This document shows, piece after piece, positions 41,980 to 50,014 of a DNA stretch of 64,000 nucleotides. Source of the stretch: an uncultured Bacilli bacterium (GTDB lineage Bacteria > Bacillota_I > Bacilli_A > RF39 > UBA660). Numbering within the stretch: the first letter of the stretch is position 1; every line of letters starts with the position of its first letter. A program made the position numbers and the translations under genes. Below the pieces are notes generated by a model that was not told the DNA's origin, ran no database searches, and saw nothing but the letters and a program-made list of their open reading frames with translations. The stretch spans positions 1-64,000 of the forward strand of contig CAKOLB010000006.1 in the NCBI GenBank assembly GCA_934096125.1. Reading direction: 5' to 3'.

Positions 41980-43200
41980 TTATTTCACTACTTTAAATAT
42001 TGTCGGAATTCCTCTTGTTCTATGTCTCATCGCTGAATCAATTGGATCATTAATCATTTTTCCTTCAACCACCATAACACTAGAAGTACCTCCATCAAGG
42101 TTAGAAGCATTAACCGCTCCATATCTTTGCATAATCTGTACTAAATCTGCCATTGTAGCCCCTTTACTTCTTGTCTCATTACTATCTACAACTAAAAATA
42201 ATACAATTCCATCTTTTCTTTGACCAATCGCCGTTCTCGCAGCAATTCCCCAACCGCCATTACCTTTAACATACGAAGGCTTACCATTAACAATCAAGAA
42301 AGGTCCCATTGTTACGGCATCTCTAATTCCCTCATGGATTAATTGGTGAGCATTAAAATTTTGTTTCAAAACTAAAGTATTATCCTTATTAAAGCCAATA
42401 ACTCCATAGCTACCTCCAACTTTTTCATCAGTAATAATCTTTCCATTACTAATAGTAACTCCAATTGGGTCTGCCCCTTTACTATTTTGACCTGGGTCTT
42501 TAAATCCTCCCCCATTAATAGTTAAAACAGAGTTTTGTTCTTTAGCCATATCATAAATGTATTGACCACTAGTATGAAGCCACTTTGTATAACCAACACT
42601 TATTTTACTAGCATCATATACAACTCCAAGATAAGCATTTACATCATTATATTTAAATTTAATAACTTTATATAACTCACCCTTTTTATGTTCTAACACA
42701 GCTTTTTCATACTCATTTTCATAATCTATAGTTTTTTTATGGTCAACTAAACTCGGGTCAGTCTCCGCTCCACCAGCATCAATATAATTAGAACCAAGCA
42801 CTTTATTAATATACTCATCACTATAAAATATCCGGCAATAATACTGATGATTCATCGTTCCCATTGCTGTTGTAATCAGCCAGTTTCGAAACCCATCATA
42901 AGGACCATACAAAATAAAGATAAAACCACTACAGCCAAGCATATAAAGACTTATTAGAATAGATACCAAAACAAGCTTTAAAGCCTTAAAACTTTTCCTA
43001 TACCAATATTTACATCGCCAGTATATACCAAAAACTAAAGTAATAAAGCTAATAACACAAATAATCATGAAACCTATTTTAAGAGGCATTTTAACTAAAT
43101 AGTCAGAATGAAAACCAATAATAGCTAGAACTAAACTACTAAAAAATACAAATAAACTTCCTAAAATTATTACTATGCCTCTTTTTTTTCTATTCTTCAT
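41980..43200 (-). CDS. Membrane phosphodiester glycosidase (NAGPA family)
   Basis: A 406-aa protein with three N-terminal transmembrane helices (about 8-28, 38-58, 70-95) and an outside PF09992-type domain: TINGGGFKDPG, GDPIGVTISNGKI-type (GADPIGVTISNGKII), AARTAIGQRKDG and NASNLDGGTSSVMVV. Members hydrolyse sugar phosphodiesters and are linked to envelope polysaccharide or teichoic-acid metabolism. Exact substrate unknown. Between miaA (upstream) and the sortase. Confidence 0.85.
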   Translation of the reverse strand: MKNRKKRGIVIILGSLFVFFSSLVLAIIGFHSDYLVKMPLKIGFMIICVISFITLVFGIYWRCKYWYRKSFKALKLVLVSILISLYMLGCSGFIFILYGPYDGFRNWLITTAMGTMNHQYYCRIFYSDEYINKVLGSNYIDAGGAETDPSLVDHKKTIDYENEYEKAVLEHKKGELYKVIKFKYNDVNAYLGVVYDASKISVGYTKWLHTSGQYIYDMAKEQNSVLTINGGGFKDPGQNSKGADPIGVTISNGKIITDEKVGGSYGVIGFNKDNTLVLKQNFNAHQLIHEGIRDAVTMGPFLIVNGKPSYVKGNGGWGIAARTAIGQRKDGIVLFLVVDSNETRSKGATMADLVQIMQRYGAVNASNLDGGTSSVMVVEGKMINDPIDSAMRHRTRGIPTIFKVVK

Positions 43201-43234
43201 ATTATCTACACCACTTTAATATTTATATCATAAA

Positions 43235-44092
43235 TTAATGTTTATGACAACTTATTATATATTCCTTGACACTTTCAATTGTCTTATTAAAATCTTCATA
43301 ATCTACAGTAAACCATTTCAAATCCATTTTATTATTAAACCAAGTATATTGCCTTTTTGCATAATGCCTACTATTTTTCTTTATTAAATCTATCATTTCT
43401 TCTTTATTTATATTACCATCTAAATACTCAATTACTTCTTTATAACCTATCGCTCTTTTCAGAACTAAACTATCTTTATATTTATCTTTTAAACATTTTA
43501 CTTCTTCAATTAACCCATCATCAATCATTTTATCAACCCTCTTATTTATAATACTATATAAATTTTCTCTATCAGTTGTAAGTCCCACAAAAACTACATC
43601 ATCATATAGAAGTTTCGCTTCTTTTTTTACATTATTTCTTTTAAGTATTCTTTCCATTCTAACTCTATTATTAACATGAATATCTATATCTTTATCTTTC
43701 TTCTTTATAATGTCATATAATTCTTCATTAGTATACTTATCTAAAGTAATATCTTTATCATTTAGAAAAACATAATCATAAAATAAAGCACTTGCATAAA
43801 GTCCTGTTCCTCCTACCACAATAAAATTTTTATGAGGATTTTTCTCAAATATCTCGCGAGCACCTTTCTGAAAATCTCTGACATTATACTCTTCATCTGG
43901 ACTTTTAATATCTAGTAAATAATGCTTAACACCTTCCATTTCCTCCCTTGTTACCTTTGCACTACCAATATTTAAATCTTTATACACTTGCACAGCATCT
44001 AAATTAATAACATCAGCATTTAACCACTTTGCAAGTTCGATACTCATTTTTGTCTTACCAACACCTGTTGGTCCTAAAACTACTACTTTCAC
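43235..44092 (-). CDS. miaA: tRNA dimethylallyltransferase (MiaA)
   Basis: Adds the isopentenyl group to A37 of tRNAs reading UNN codons. P-loop LGPTGVGKTKMS (about residue 6), INLDAVQVYKDLNIGSAKV substrate region, VGGTGLYASAL, and the C-terminal RHYAKRQYTWF. Length 285 aa, slightly short. The DxxQ region reads LDAVQ instead of the usual ADSMQ. Divergent from the thioesterase gene. Confidence 0.94.
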   Translation of the reverse strand: MKVVVLGPTGVGKTKMSIELAKWLNADVINLDAVQVYKDLNIGSAKVTREEMEGVKHYLLDIKSPDEEYNVRDFQKGAREIFEKNPHKNFIVVGGTGLYASALFYDYVFLNDKDITLDKYTNEELYDIIKKKDKDIDIHVNNRVRMERILKRNNVKKEAKLLYDDVVFVGLTTDRENLYSIINKRVDKMIDDGLIEEVKCLKDKYKDSLVLKRAIGYKEVIEYLDGNINKEEMIDLIKKNSRHYAKRQYTWFNNKMDLKWFTVDYEDFNKTIESVKEYIISCHKH

Positions 44093-44164
44093 ATGCCACC
44101 TCTAAAATATTATAACATTTACTTCTATTTTTTTAAATGCTATAATTTCTATGAGGTGACAAAG

Positions 44165-44530
44165 ATGATTACAGGAGAATTTCTAGATTATAATAATGTA
44201 GTAGTAAGTGAAGATGAGAAAGGATATAAAGTATCTGTTGAAATAACAGACAGAACTCTTAACCCATTTGACATGGTCCATGGTGGCCTTACCTTTTCAC
44301 TAGGAGATACAGTCATGGGCTTAGAGACTAGAAAAATAAGCGGAGGCAAAACTGCTGTAACTTTAAATGCTTCAATTGAATTTTTACGTCCCGGAAAAGG
44401 AAAGTATTTAATTGCTCGAGGAAAAGTTATCAAGCTTGGAAAACAAACATGTACTTTACAAGCCGAAATAAAAAATGAAGAGGATAAACTTATTGCCATC
44501 ATGACTTCCACATACGTTTTTATCTCTTAA
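44165..44530 (+). CDS. PaaI-family hotdog thioesterase
   Basis: A 121-aa hotdog-fold thioesterase with NPFDMVHGGLTFSLGDT (HGG catalytic/oxyanion motif) and LNASIEFLRPGKG. Acyl-CoA substrate unknown. ATG follows GAGGTG by six bases; the longer frame upstream runs over the promoter region. Followed by tmcAL nine bases on, so likely one operon. Confidence 0.88.
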   Translation: MITGEFLDYNNVVVSEDEKGYKVSVEITDRTLNPFDMVHGGLTFSLGDTVMGLETRKISGGKTAVTLNASIEFLRPGKGKYLIARGKVIKLGKQTCTLQAEIKNEEDKLIAIMTSTYVFIS

Positions 44531-44539
44531 GGTGTTTTT

Positions 44540-45628
44540 ATGGATGTTATCGGTATAATATGTGAGTACAACCCTTTTCATAATGGCCACATCTATCACA
44601 TTCAAAAAATCAAAGAAAAATATCCAAATTCTTTAATTATTCTCATTTTAAATGGATACTTTTTACAAAGAGGCGAAATATCCATTTTATCTAAAGAAAA
44701 TAAAACTAAGATTGCCATGAATAATGGCATCGATATAGTAATGGAACTACCTACCATTTTTGGAAGTCAATCTGCAGATAATTTTGCAAATAGCTCCATT
44801 AGTATTTTAAATAAACTTGGGGTTAGTAAAATAATCTTTGGAAGTGAGTGCAATGACAAAGAAAAACTTACACACCTTGCAAAAGCTCAAAACTCACCAG
44901 AGTTTGTGAAAAACTTAAAAAATTATTTACAACAAGGCTTAAATTATCCAACTGCTCTATCACTTGCAAGTAGTAAAGAGTTTACATATAACCCCAATGA
45001 CATTTTAGGTATTTCTTATATTAAGAGTATTTTAAATAATAATTTTAATATTTCATATGAAACAATTAAAAGAACAAATGATTATCATAACATAGAAGGT
45101 GATGATGAAATCATCAGTGGCGTGGGCATAAGAGCAAGACTAGCTAGTAATGAAAGTATTGATAAGTATGTCCCTAAAGAAGTACTAAGCGCTATAGAAA
45201 GTGTAGATACAAAAAGATACTTCCATCTTTTAAAAGTCAAAATTCTAACCGACAACCACTTACTTGAGTATTTAGATGTTGATGAAGGTATTGAATATAG
45301 ACTTCAAAAGCATATAAAAAAAGCACAAACACTCACTGAGTTTATAAACCTTATCAAAACCAGAAGATATACTTATAATCGTTTAAACAGAATGTTTATT
45401 CATATTCTTCTTGGCATACCCAAAACTATTAATGAAGAAAGTATCTCTCTAAAAGTTCTTGGATTTACCAAAAAGGGCCAAAAATACTTAAAAAAAATAA
45501 AGTATAAAAATGTTGAAAATAAAACTATCTGGGAATATGAAAGAAAAGCAAGCATCATCTATGATATAATTTGTCATACCAACACTTACGAGTTCGAACT
45601 AAAAAACAAACCAGTTATCAAAGACTGA
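44540..45628 (+). CDS. tmcAL: tRNA(Met) cytidine acetate ligase
   Basis: Acetylates the wobble cytidine of elongator tRNA-Met in Bacillota. Nucleotidyltransferase motif CEYNPFHNGHIYHI (HxGH-type) near residue 8, RGEIS, MELPTIFGSQSADNFA, and FGSEC. Length 362 aa, near normal. Downstream of the thioesterase. Ends with TGA inside a terminator and overlaps the convergent HTH gene. Confidence 0.93.
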   Translation: MDVIGIICEYNPFHNGHIYHIQKIKEKYPNSLIILILNGYFLQRGEISILSKENKTKIAMNNGIDIVMELPTIFGSQSADNFANSSISILNKLGVSKIIFGSECNDKEKLTHLAKAQNSPEFVKNLKNYLQQGLNYPTALSLASSKEFTYNPNDILGISYIKSILNNNFNISYETIKRTNDYHNIEGDDEIISGVGIRARLASNESIDKYVPKEVLSAIESVDTKRYFHLLKVKILTDNHLLEYLDVDEGIEYRLQKHIKKAQTLTEFINLIKTRRYTYNRLNRMFIHILLGIPKTINEESISLKVLGFTKKGQKYLKKIKYKNVENKTIWEYERKASIIYDIICHTNTYEFELKNKPVIKD

Positions 45629-45645
45629 TTTGTTTTTCTTTTGAC
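45604..45645 (+). terminator. Terminator of tmcAL
   Basis: Stem AACAAACCAGT/ACTGATTTGTT (one mismatch) followed by TTTCTTTT, lying across both convergent stop codons. Confidence 0.7.
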
Positions 45646-46304
45646 TTATTTATATCATTCAACACATCTTTTAACTTTACCAAAGCTTTATCTATAGTAA
45701 GTCTCACCTTCGCTGGATGAACATCAAGTCTCCTAGCAATTTCACTTATATTGTATTTGACATAACCAAGCCCAAAATATTCCTTTAAAACTCTAAGTTC
45801 CAAAGGATCAAGTACTAATAAATCCTCTGTGCTTAAAAAACAGGTTTCCATTACTTTTTTATAATAATTTTTATACTCATCACTTGTCATATTACCTATC
45901 TCATCAATACTATAAACCGGCTCATCTATTATCCACTTATGCATATAATAATAGTTATAATCAAGCCTCATAAAGGAAAGTAGCCCATAAAAATAATCCT
46001 TGCGATAAAGCACTTCAATTATTGATAATTTCTTTTTAAAACGAGTAAAATAGTTTCTTTTAATAGCGCTAACATTGGCAAGACCTAGTTCTTTTTCAAG
46101 TTCTTTAGCTCTTGTTACCTCACCAGCAGTACCAAAAAGCCGTCTTAATATATATGTCTCTTTCTCCGACATAAATGTAACTTTTGTAAGTTTTCCAAAT
46201 AACTTCTCCACTTCATACTTTATTGCAACTATATATTTATCTTGCTCATCTGGCATAAGCTCTAACTTTTCTAAAACAATTTTTAATACTTCTTCTCTAG
46301 TTAT
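45618..46304 (-). CDS. HTH protein resembling sigma-70 region 4, downstream of carD
   Basis: The last 50 residues before the tail (LDPLELRVLKEYFGLGYVKY then NISEIARRLDVHPAKVRLTI) look like a sigma-70 region-4/LuxR-type HTH, while the N-terminal 140 residues are unassigned and helical. The first ATG is at 46256, but the coding pattern continues upstream (TREEVLKIVLEKLEL) with no ATG, GTG or TTG before an in-frame stop. An ATA codon at 46304 lies five bases after AGGTG and eight after the carD stop, so a 228-residue protein with an AUA start is proposed; the conservative version is 45618-46256. Probably a lineage-specific transcription factor acting with CarD. Confidence 0.65.
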   Translation of the reverse strand: MTREEVLKIVLEKLELMPDEQDKYIVAIKYEVEKLFGKLTKVTFMSEKETYILRRLFGTAGEVTRAKELEKELGLANVSAIKRNYFTRFKKKLSIIEVLYRKDYFYGLLSFMRLDYNYYYMHKWIIDEPVYSIDEIGNMTSDEYKNYYKKVMETCFLSTEDLLVLDPLELRVLKEYFGLGYVKYNISEIARRLDVHPAKVRLTIDKALVKLKDVLNDINKSKEKQISL

Positions 46305-46312
46305 TTTAACAC

Positions 46313-46759
46313 CTACTTAGATATTTTTTTCATCACATATAGCTTTGTATCTTCATAACTTAAGCCCAAAGCAATACTAAGTTCATCATATAAATAATTT
46401 TCAGCTCGCTCAAAATACTCATTATCTCTATCACTAATCTTCTTATTATTACTAATTCTTACTTGATTTCTCATATAAGTTGTCTTAATAATTTTTACTA
46501 AATCTTCATGTGTTCCCGAACTCATAAGTTCTTTATATACTTGTTCAATAAGCCTATCGGTATTATCTACCACTTCAATATCCGGAATTCTCTTAATCAA
46601 ATCATCTACTTCACCTTTACTTATTACTTCTCTTAAAAGATTGGACTTCGTAGGTATTTTATACTTTATTGATTTATCACGAATAGGTACAAGCTCATAT
46701 ACCCCATTTTCTTCTTTCACAACCTCACACACTTGTTTTCGATACACAATATATTTCAT
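46313..46759 (-). CDS. CarD-like transcription regulator
   Basis: RNA-polymerase-binding protein of the CarD/CdnL family. N-terminal RNAP-interaction (Tudor-like) domain: MKYIVYRKQVCEVV, YELVPIRDKSIKYKIPT; C-terminal helical domain with NKKISDRDNEYFERAENYL and IALGLSYEDTK. Length 148 aa. Its promoter (TGGTATAAT) overlaps the end of frr, and the mRNA leader holds a hairpin (46781-46817). Likely cotranscribed with the downstream HTH gene. Confidence 0.85.
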   Translation of the reverse strand: MKYIVYRKQVCEVVKEENGVYELVPIRDKSIKYKIPTKSNLLREVISKGEVDDLIKRIPDIEVVDNTDRLIEQVYKELMSSGTHEDLVKIIKTTYMRNQVRISNNKKISDRDNEYFERAENYLYDELSIALGLSYEDTKLYVMKKISK

Positions 46760-46780
46760 TTCTACCTCCCATAATAAACA

Positions 46781-46817
46781 AAGCTATAAAACAGGACTTA
46801 CGCCATATTTTATAGCC
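46781..46817 (-). promoter_or_regulatory. Hairpin in the carD leader
   Basis: Stem GCTATAAAA/TTTTATAGC around a 16-base loop, followed by TTTGTTTATT and then GGGAGG of carD. Could act as an attenuator; no known riboswitch class is recognised. Confidence 0.4.
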
Positions 46818-46858
46818 ACACGTTTCTAACAACCATTATACCACTTTTTTCCCAAAAT

Positions 46859-47389
46859 TTAAACAGTCATTAATTCTTCATTCTTTTTCTTTATTTCTTC
46901 ATCAACTATTTTATTATATTTATTAATTAATTCTTGAATATCTAAAAGTCTTGCTTTTTCTTCATCTTCCGGAATTTCTTCCTTTTTTATTTGATTATTA
47001 GCATCTTGTCTAATATTTCGAAGGGCAACCTTAGCTTCTTCTCCAAGCGCTTTAGCTTGTTTAACATATTCCATTCTTCTTTCTTCCGTAAGCTCAGGAA
47101 TTGCCAAAATAATCATTTCCCCATTATTGGTGGGAGCTATTCCTAAATTTGCTTCATTAATCGCTCTTTCTATATCTTTTATTATCGATTTGTCATATGG
47201 TTTAATAAATAATTTTCTTGCTTCTGGGGCCGTAATATTGGCAACACTTTGAAGTGGTGTTTGGCTACCATAACATAAAACATTTATCCCATTTAACATC
47301 GCCGGATTTGCTCTTCCAGCCCGAACATTTAAAAGCTTAGTTTGTAAACTCTCTATTGTACTCATCATTCTTTTTTCAATCATTTCCAT
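46859..47389 (-). CDS. frr: Ribosome recycling factor
   Basis: Splits post-termination ribosomes with EF-G. Three-helix-bundle signatures: LQTKLLNVRAGRANPAML, PYDKSIIKDIERAI, IPELTEERR and NIRQDANNQIKK. Length 176 aa (usual 185). In Bacillota frr usually follows pyrH in the rpsB-tsf-pyrH-frr operon; here pyrH is not in the region and four membrane/surface genes occupy the space between tsf and frr. Confidence 0.97.
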   Translation of the reverse strand: MEMIEKRMMSTIESLQTKLLNVRAGRANPAMLNGINVLCYGSQTPLQSVANITAPEARKLFIKPYDKSIIKDIERAINEANLGIAPTNNGEMIILAIPELTEERRMEYVKQAKALGEEAKVALRNIRQDANNQIKKEEIPEDEEKARLLDIQELINKYNKIVDEEIKKKNEELMTV

Positions 47390-47404
47390 TATTTATATTC
47401 TCCC

Positions 47405-48163
47405 TTAATCAATTTCTATACTATCATTATAATTAATTTTATTAGATTTGACAATAAAATTAATCACTAACTTTCCGTTTTTACTAACACTTAAAGCCTT
47501 ATTTGAACCATAACTACCTGTTTTAATACTTTCAAGTGTTCCATCTATATCAATAATTTGGCTATCACCATCTAAAACCTGCGTACTACTTAGTCTATTT
47601 TTTATCGCCTCTTCTATATCACTTTCACTTTTATTAAATCTCTCAAGTAAATCCTCATTAGTAATTATTTCTCCAGTTTCTTTAGATACAACATAAGACT
47701 TAAGTGCAACTGGTAAACTTCCCAAAGCACAATTATACTTATAATCTTTAATAACTAAACTAACGTATTCTTTAAAGGTTTCCGATACATACTCCCTATA
47801 ACCAGTTTCATATATATCTTGGTCACAAACCTCTCCATCTTGAAGTGTCACATCACTTGTCAAAGTATAACCTGAATAAATACTTTCCAGCTCATTATGA
47901 AGTGTATTATTTATACTTTCCATTCCCTTAAAATTAATCACTACATCTTCTTTTATTATATCTTCCATTATTTCTTTTTCATTTTCAAAGTATATATAAT
48001 CTTTAGAAGAATCTTGTTTTTTATCATCTACATTTTCTAAAGGCACATCACTTGACTTCGTATTTTTAATCATATATTCTTTAAAATAAAACCCGCCAAC
48101 TACAAAAAAGGTCAGTACTAAAAGAAGCAAAAACATCCCAATTTTATTTTTTGTATTTTCCAT
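47405..48163 (-). CDS. Membrane-anchored protein of unknown function, 252 aa
   Basis: One transmembrane helix (about 10-27), a low-complexity linker, then a domain of about 180 residues with two Cys (in EVCDQDI and YNCALG). Its pattern of alternating strands and ESIYSGYTLTSDV resembles the extracytoplasmic domains of RsiV/PdaC-type proteins, but I cannot assign it. It directly precedes frr (15 bases) and follows the thioredoxin-like gene (10 bases), so the group is probably one transcript. Confidence 0.65.
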   Translation of the reverse strand: MENTKNKIGMFLLLLVLTFFVVGGFYFKEYMIKNTKSSDVPLENVDDKKQDSSKDYIYFENEKEIMEDIIKEDVVINFKGMESINNTLHNELESIYSGYTLTSDVTLQDGEVCDQDIYETGYREYVSETFKEYVSLVIKDYKYNCALGSLPVALKSYVVSKETGEIITNEDLLERFNKSESDIEEAIKNRLSSTQVLDGDSQIIDIDGTLESIKTGSYGSNKALSVSKNGKLVINFIVKSNKINYNDSIEID

Positions 48164-48173
48164 TTATTTCACC

Positions 48174-48788
48174 TCACTTTTGCAAATACTCTAGAAAGGC
48201 AGCTTTTATCTCAGCCTTTTTCTTTCCAACCTCAAAACTATTCCAGTATACTTGAGGTGTTACTTTCCCTGTTATAAATGCCGTTTCACTATCAAAATAT
48301 AACACTTCATCTTTAGATACCACTAGTAAAGATGGTGCATACATATCTGCATTACCTTTATCATTATAAGTCACATAATTCTCAAGCTTAACCAGTATAT
48401 CTTCATAAGAACCATTATTCTCTTGTCTATTCTTTCGAAAATCATAATAATATATTTCTTTAATCCCTACTTCTTTAGCAACATCATTAACTATCTTCGC
48501 ATAATAATTAACCCATTCATTATTACTCATTCCAAATAACACAATACCTTTTTGCCCAGAGGCAACCATTCTTGCTTCCACTACATCAACATATTTGTAA
48601 ACATTATCAGTGCCAACTTGGTTAAACTCCATAGCAAATTTCACATTATCTTTTATATTATGACTATAACTCATTGTCCCTAAATAAATAAACATGTAGA
48701 TAAGGAAGGCAAAAATTAAAATATAAATTATCATTTGCCATTTACTTTTAAACATTTTTTCATTTTTTACATATATTTTTTTACCCAT
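48174..48788 (-). CDS. Membrane-anchored thioredoxin-fold-like protein without CxxC
   Basis: About 204 aa with one transmembrane helix (about 17-36) and an outside domain with the order of a thioredoxin-like fold: GIVLFGMSNNEWVNYYAKIVNDVAKE, IYYYDFRKN, then APSLLVVSKDEVLYF. The active-site CxxC is replaced by SNNEW; no Cys remains in the domain. This layout recalls bacteriocin-transport accessory proteins (PedC/TIGR01295), but that is a weak match and the locus is 17 kb from the bacteriocin genes. ATG follows AAGGGGAG by ten bases. Confidence 0.65.
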   Translation of the reverse strand: MGKKIYVKNEKMFKSKWQMIIYILIFAFLIYMFIYLGTMSYSHNIKDNVKFAMEFNQVGTDNVYKYVDVVEARMVASGQKGIVLFGMSNNEWVNYYAKIVNDVAKEVGIKEIYYYDFRKNRQENNGSYEDILVKLENYVTYNDKGNADMYAPSLLVVSKDEVLYFDSETAFITGKVTPQVYWNSFEVGKKKAEIKAAFLEYLQK

Positions 48789-48863
48789 CAGAAAACATCT
48801 CCCCTTATATTTTATCAAACTATAATTATTTTATAAAGAAAAGGCTTACTAATATATGTCAAT

Positions 48864-48898
48864 TCTTGTAAAAAACAAGCCTTCTTAAGCTTGTTTAA
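48864..48898 (-). terminator. Terminator of the 259-aa membrane gene
   Basis: Stem AACAAGC/GCTTGTT with an 8-base loop and TTTTTTAC on the minus strand, overlapping the stop of the upstream gene. Confidence 0.75.
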
Positions 48899-49664
48899 AT
48901 CCTGTTAAATAAAAATTATCATCTTTTAAAGTATAAATATATTCAAATACAAAGAAGTCTTTTTCATTTTCATTAAACTTTGCATCTAATTCACTTTGAG
49001 AAGCCTTTTCATCTTCTACAACTATTTCAATGTTTTCCTCATTACTTAATGTACTCGGTCCAACACTACCAGCATATTCATATAACCCGTAATAACTAGC
49101 AATATAATTTTCTCCATACTTTTTCACATCTTTAAGTTTATAATTATATACCTTTTTTTGGTCAAGTTCACTTAACAAATCACTACCTAAAACTTTTTCA
49201 TTATATACATACTTAGAAGTAGTACTATCATATTTATAAAGTGGTTCTTCATCTGTTTCCAAAATATAATAATCTTTCTTTTCAAGTCCTAAGGTACTTC
49301 CAAAAACAGCCACTAAATTATTTTCTAAAGTACTATAATTTTGCTCATTTAATATACCAGCCATATAAAGTTTATTACTATTATTCATACTTGTAAAATA
49401 ATTAATTAAATCACTTTTATTACTTTTTATATAGCTATATAATCCCCCTTTTATATAACTAGATACTTCCTTTTGTTTTAAAACATCTAAATTCTTCTCT
49501 TCTTTTAATAAATCACTAGAATTTAGTTTATTCTCTACTTTTCCAGTATTTTCAACCGTTTTATCATCTGTAAACTCAGTCCCTAAATAAAATCCACCAA
49601 TACCCATTAGAACTGCACAAAATACAACAATAAGCGTAAAATATAATTCTTTCCCTTTTTCCAT
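48885..49664 (-). CDS. Membrane-anchored protein of unknown function, 259 aa
   Basis: One N-terminal transmembrane helix (about 9-29, LIVVFCAVLMGIGGFYLG), a linker and an outside domain ending FVFEYIYTLKDDNFYLTGFKQ. No family recognised. Its 5' flank (terminator, AT-rich promoter block, ribosome-binding site) is a near copy of the flank of the beta-helix surface protein at 50015. Monocistronic by flanking terminators. Confidence 0.65.
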   Translation of the reverse strand: MEKGKELYFTLIVVFCAVLMGIGGFYLGTEFTDDKTVENTGKVENKLNSSDLLKEEKNLDVLKQKEVSSYIKGGLYSYIKSNKSDLINYFTSMNNSNKLYMAGILNEQNYSTLENNLVAVFGSTLGLEKKDYYILETDEEPLYKYDSTTSKYVYNEKVLGSDLLSELDQKKVYNYKLKDVKKYGENYIASYYGLYEYAGSVGPSTLSNEENIEIVVEDEKASQSELDAKFNENEKDFFVFEYIYTLKDDNFYLTGFKQA

Positions 49665-50014
49665 AAAATTTCTCCTTCTTACTACTATTAGTACAAAACA
49701 ATAATATCAAAATGACATAAAAAAAACAACCTCTTCTGGTTAGTTATATTGATAAGGCATATTACTTCTTAGGCTAAACTTACTTAAAAAGCCAAAATGT
49801 AAAAGCCATTGCTTATAAAATGTGCTTTAAATGCTATTAAAGTATATACTTTAGCCAATTTGTTTTTCCAATATAATTACACGAATAGCCACTATCATAT
49901 CATACGCAGTATACCACAAAAAAAGACTATCTCTAGTCCTCTTCACAATTATTTTATCATTCGTTTTTGGAATCACAATCATTAAATCCCTCAAATTACA
50001 AGTTACAACTGCTA
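49665..50014 (-). other. Intergenic region with two terminators and a duplicated promoter block
   Basis: From right to left: a GACTA-GAGA-TAGTC hairpin with T-run (about 49917-49940) ending the 50015 gene; about 160 bases with no credible gene (a frame reading AKVYTLIAFKAHFISNGFYI is short and startless); an AACC-AGAAGA-GGTT hairpin with eight T (about 49723-49748); then a block TTTTGATATTATT, TTGTACTAATAGTAG shared with 51740-51785. A short non-coding transcript of about 160-200 nt is possible. Confidence 0.4.
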
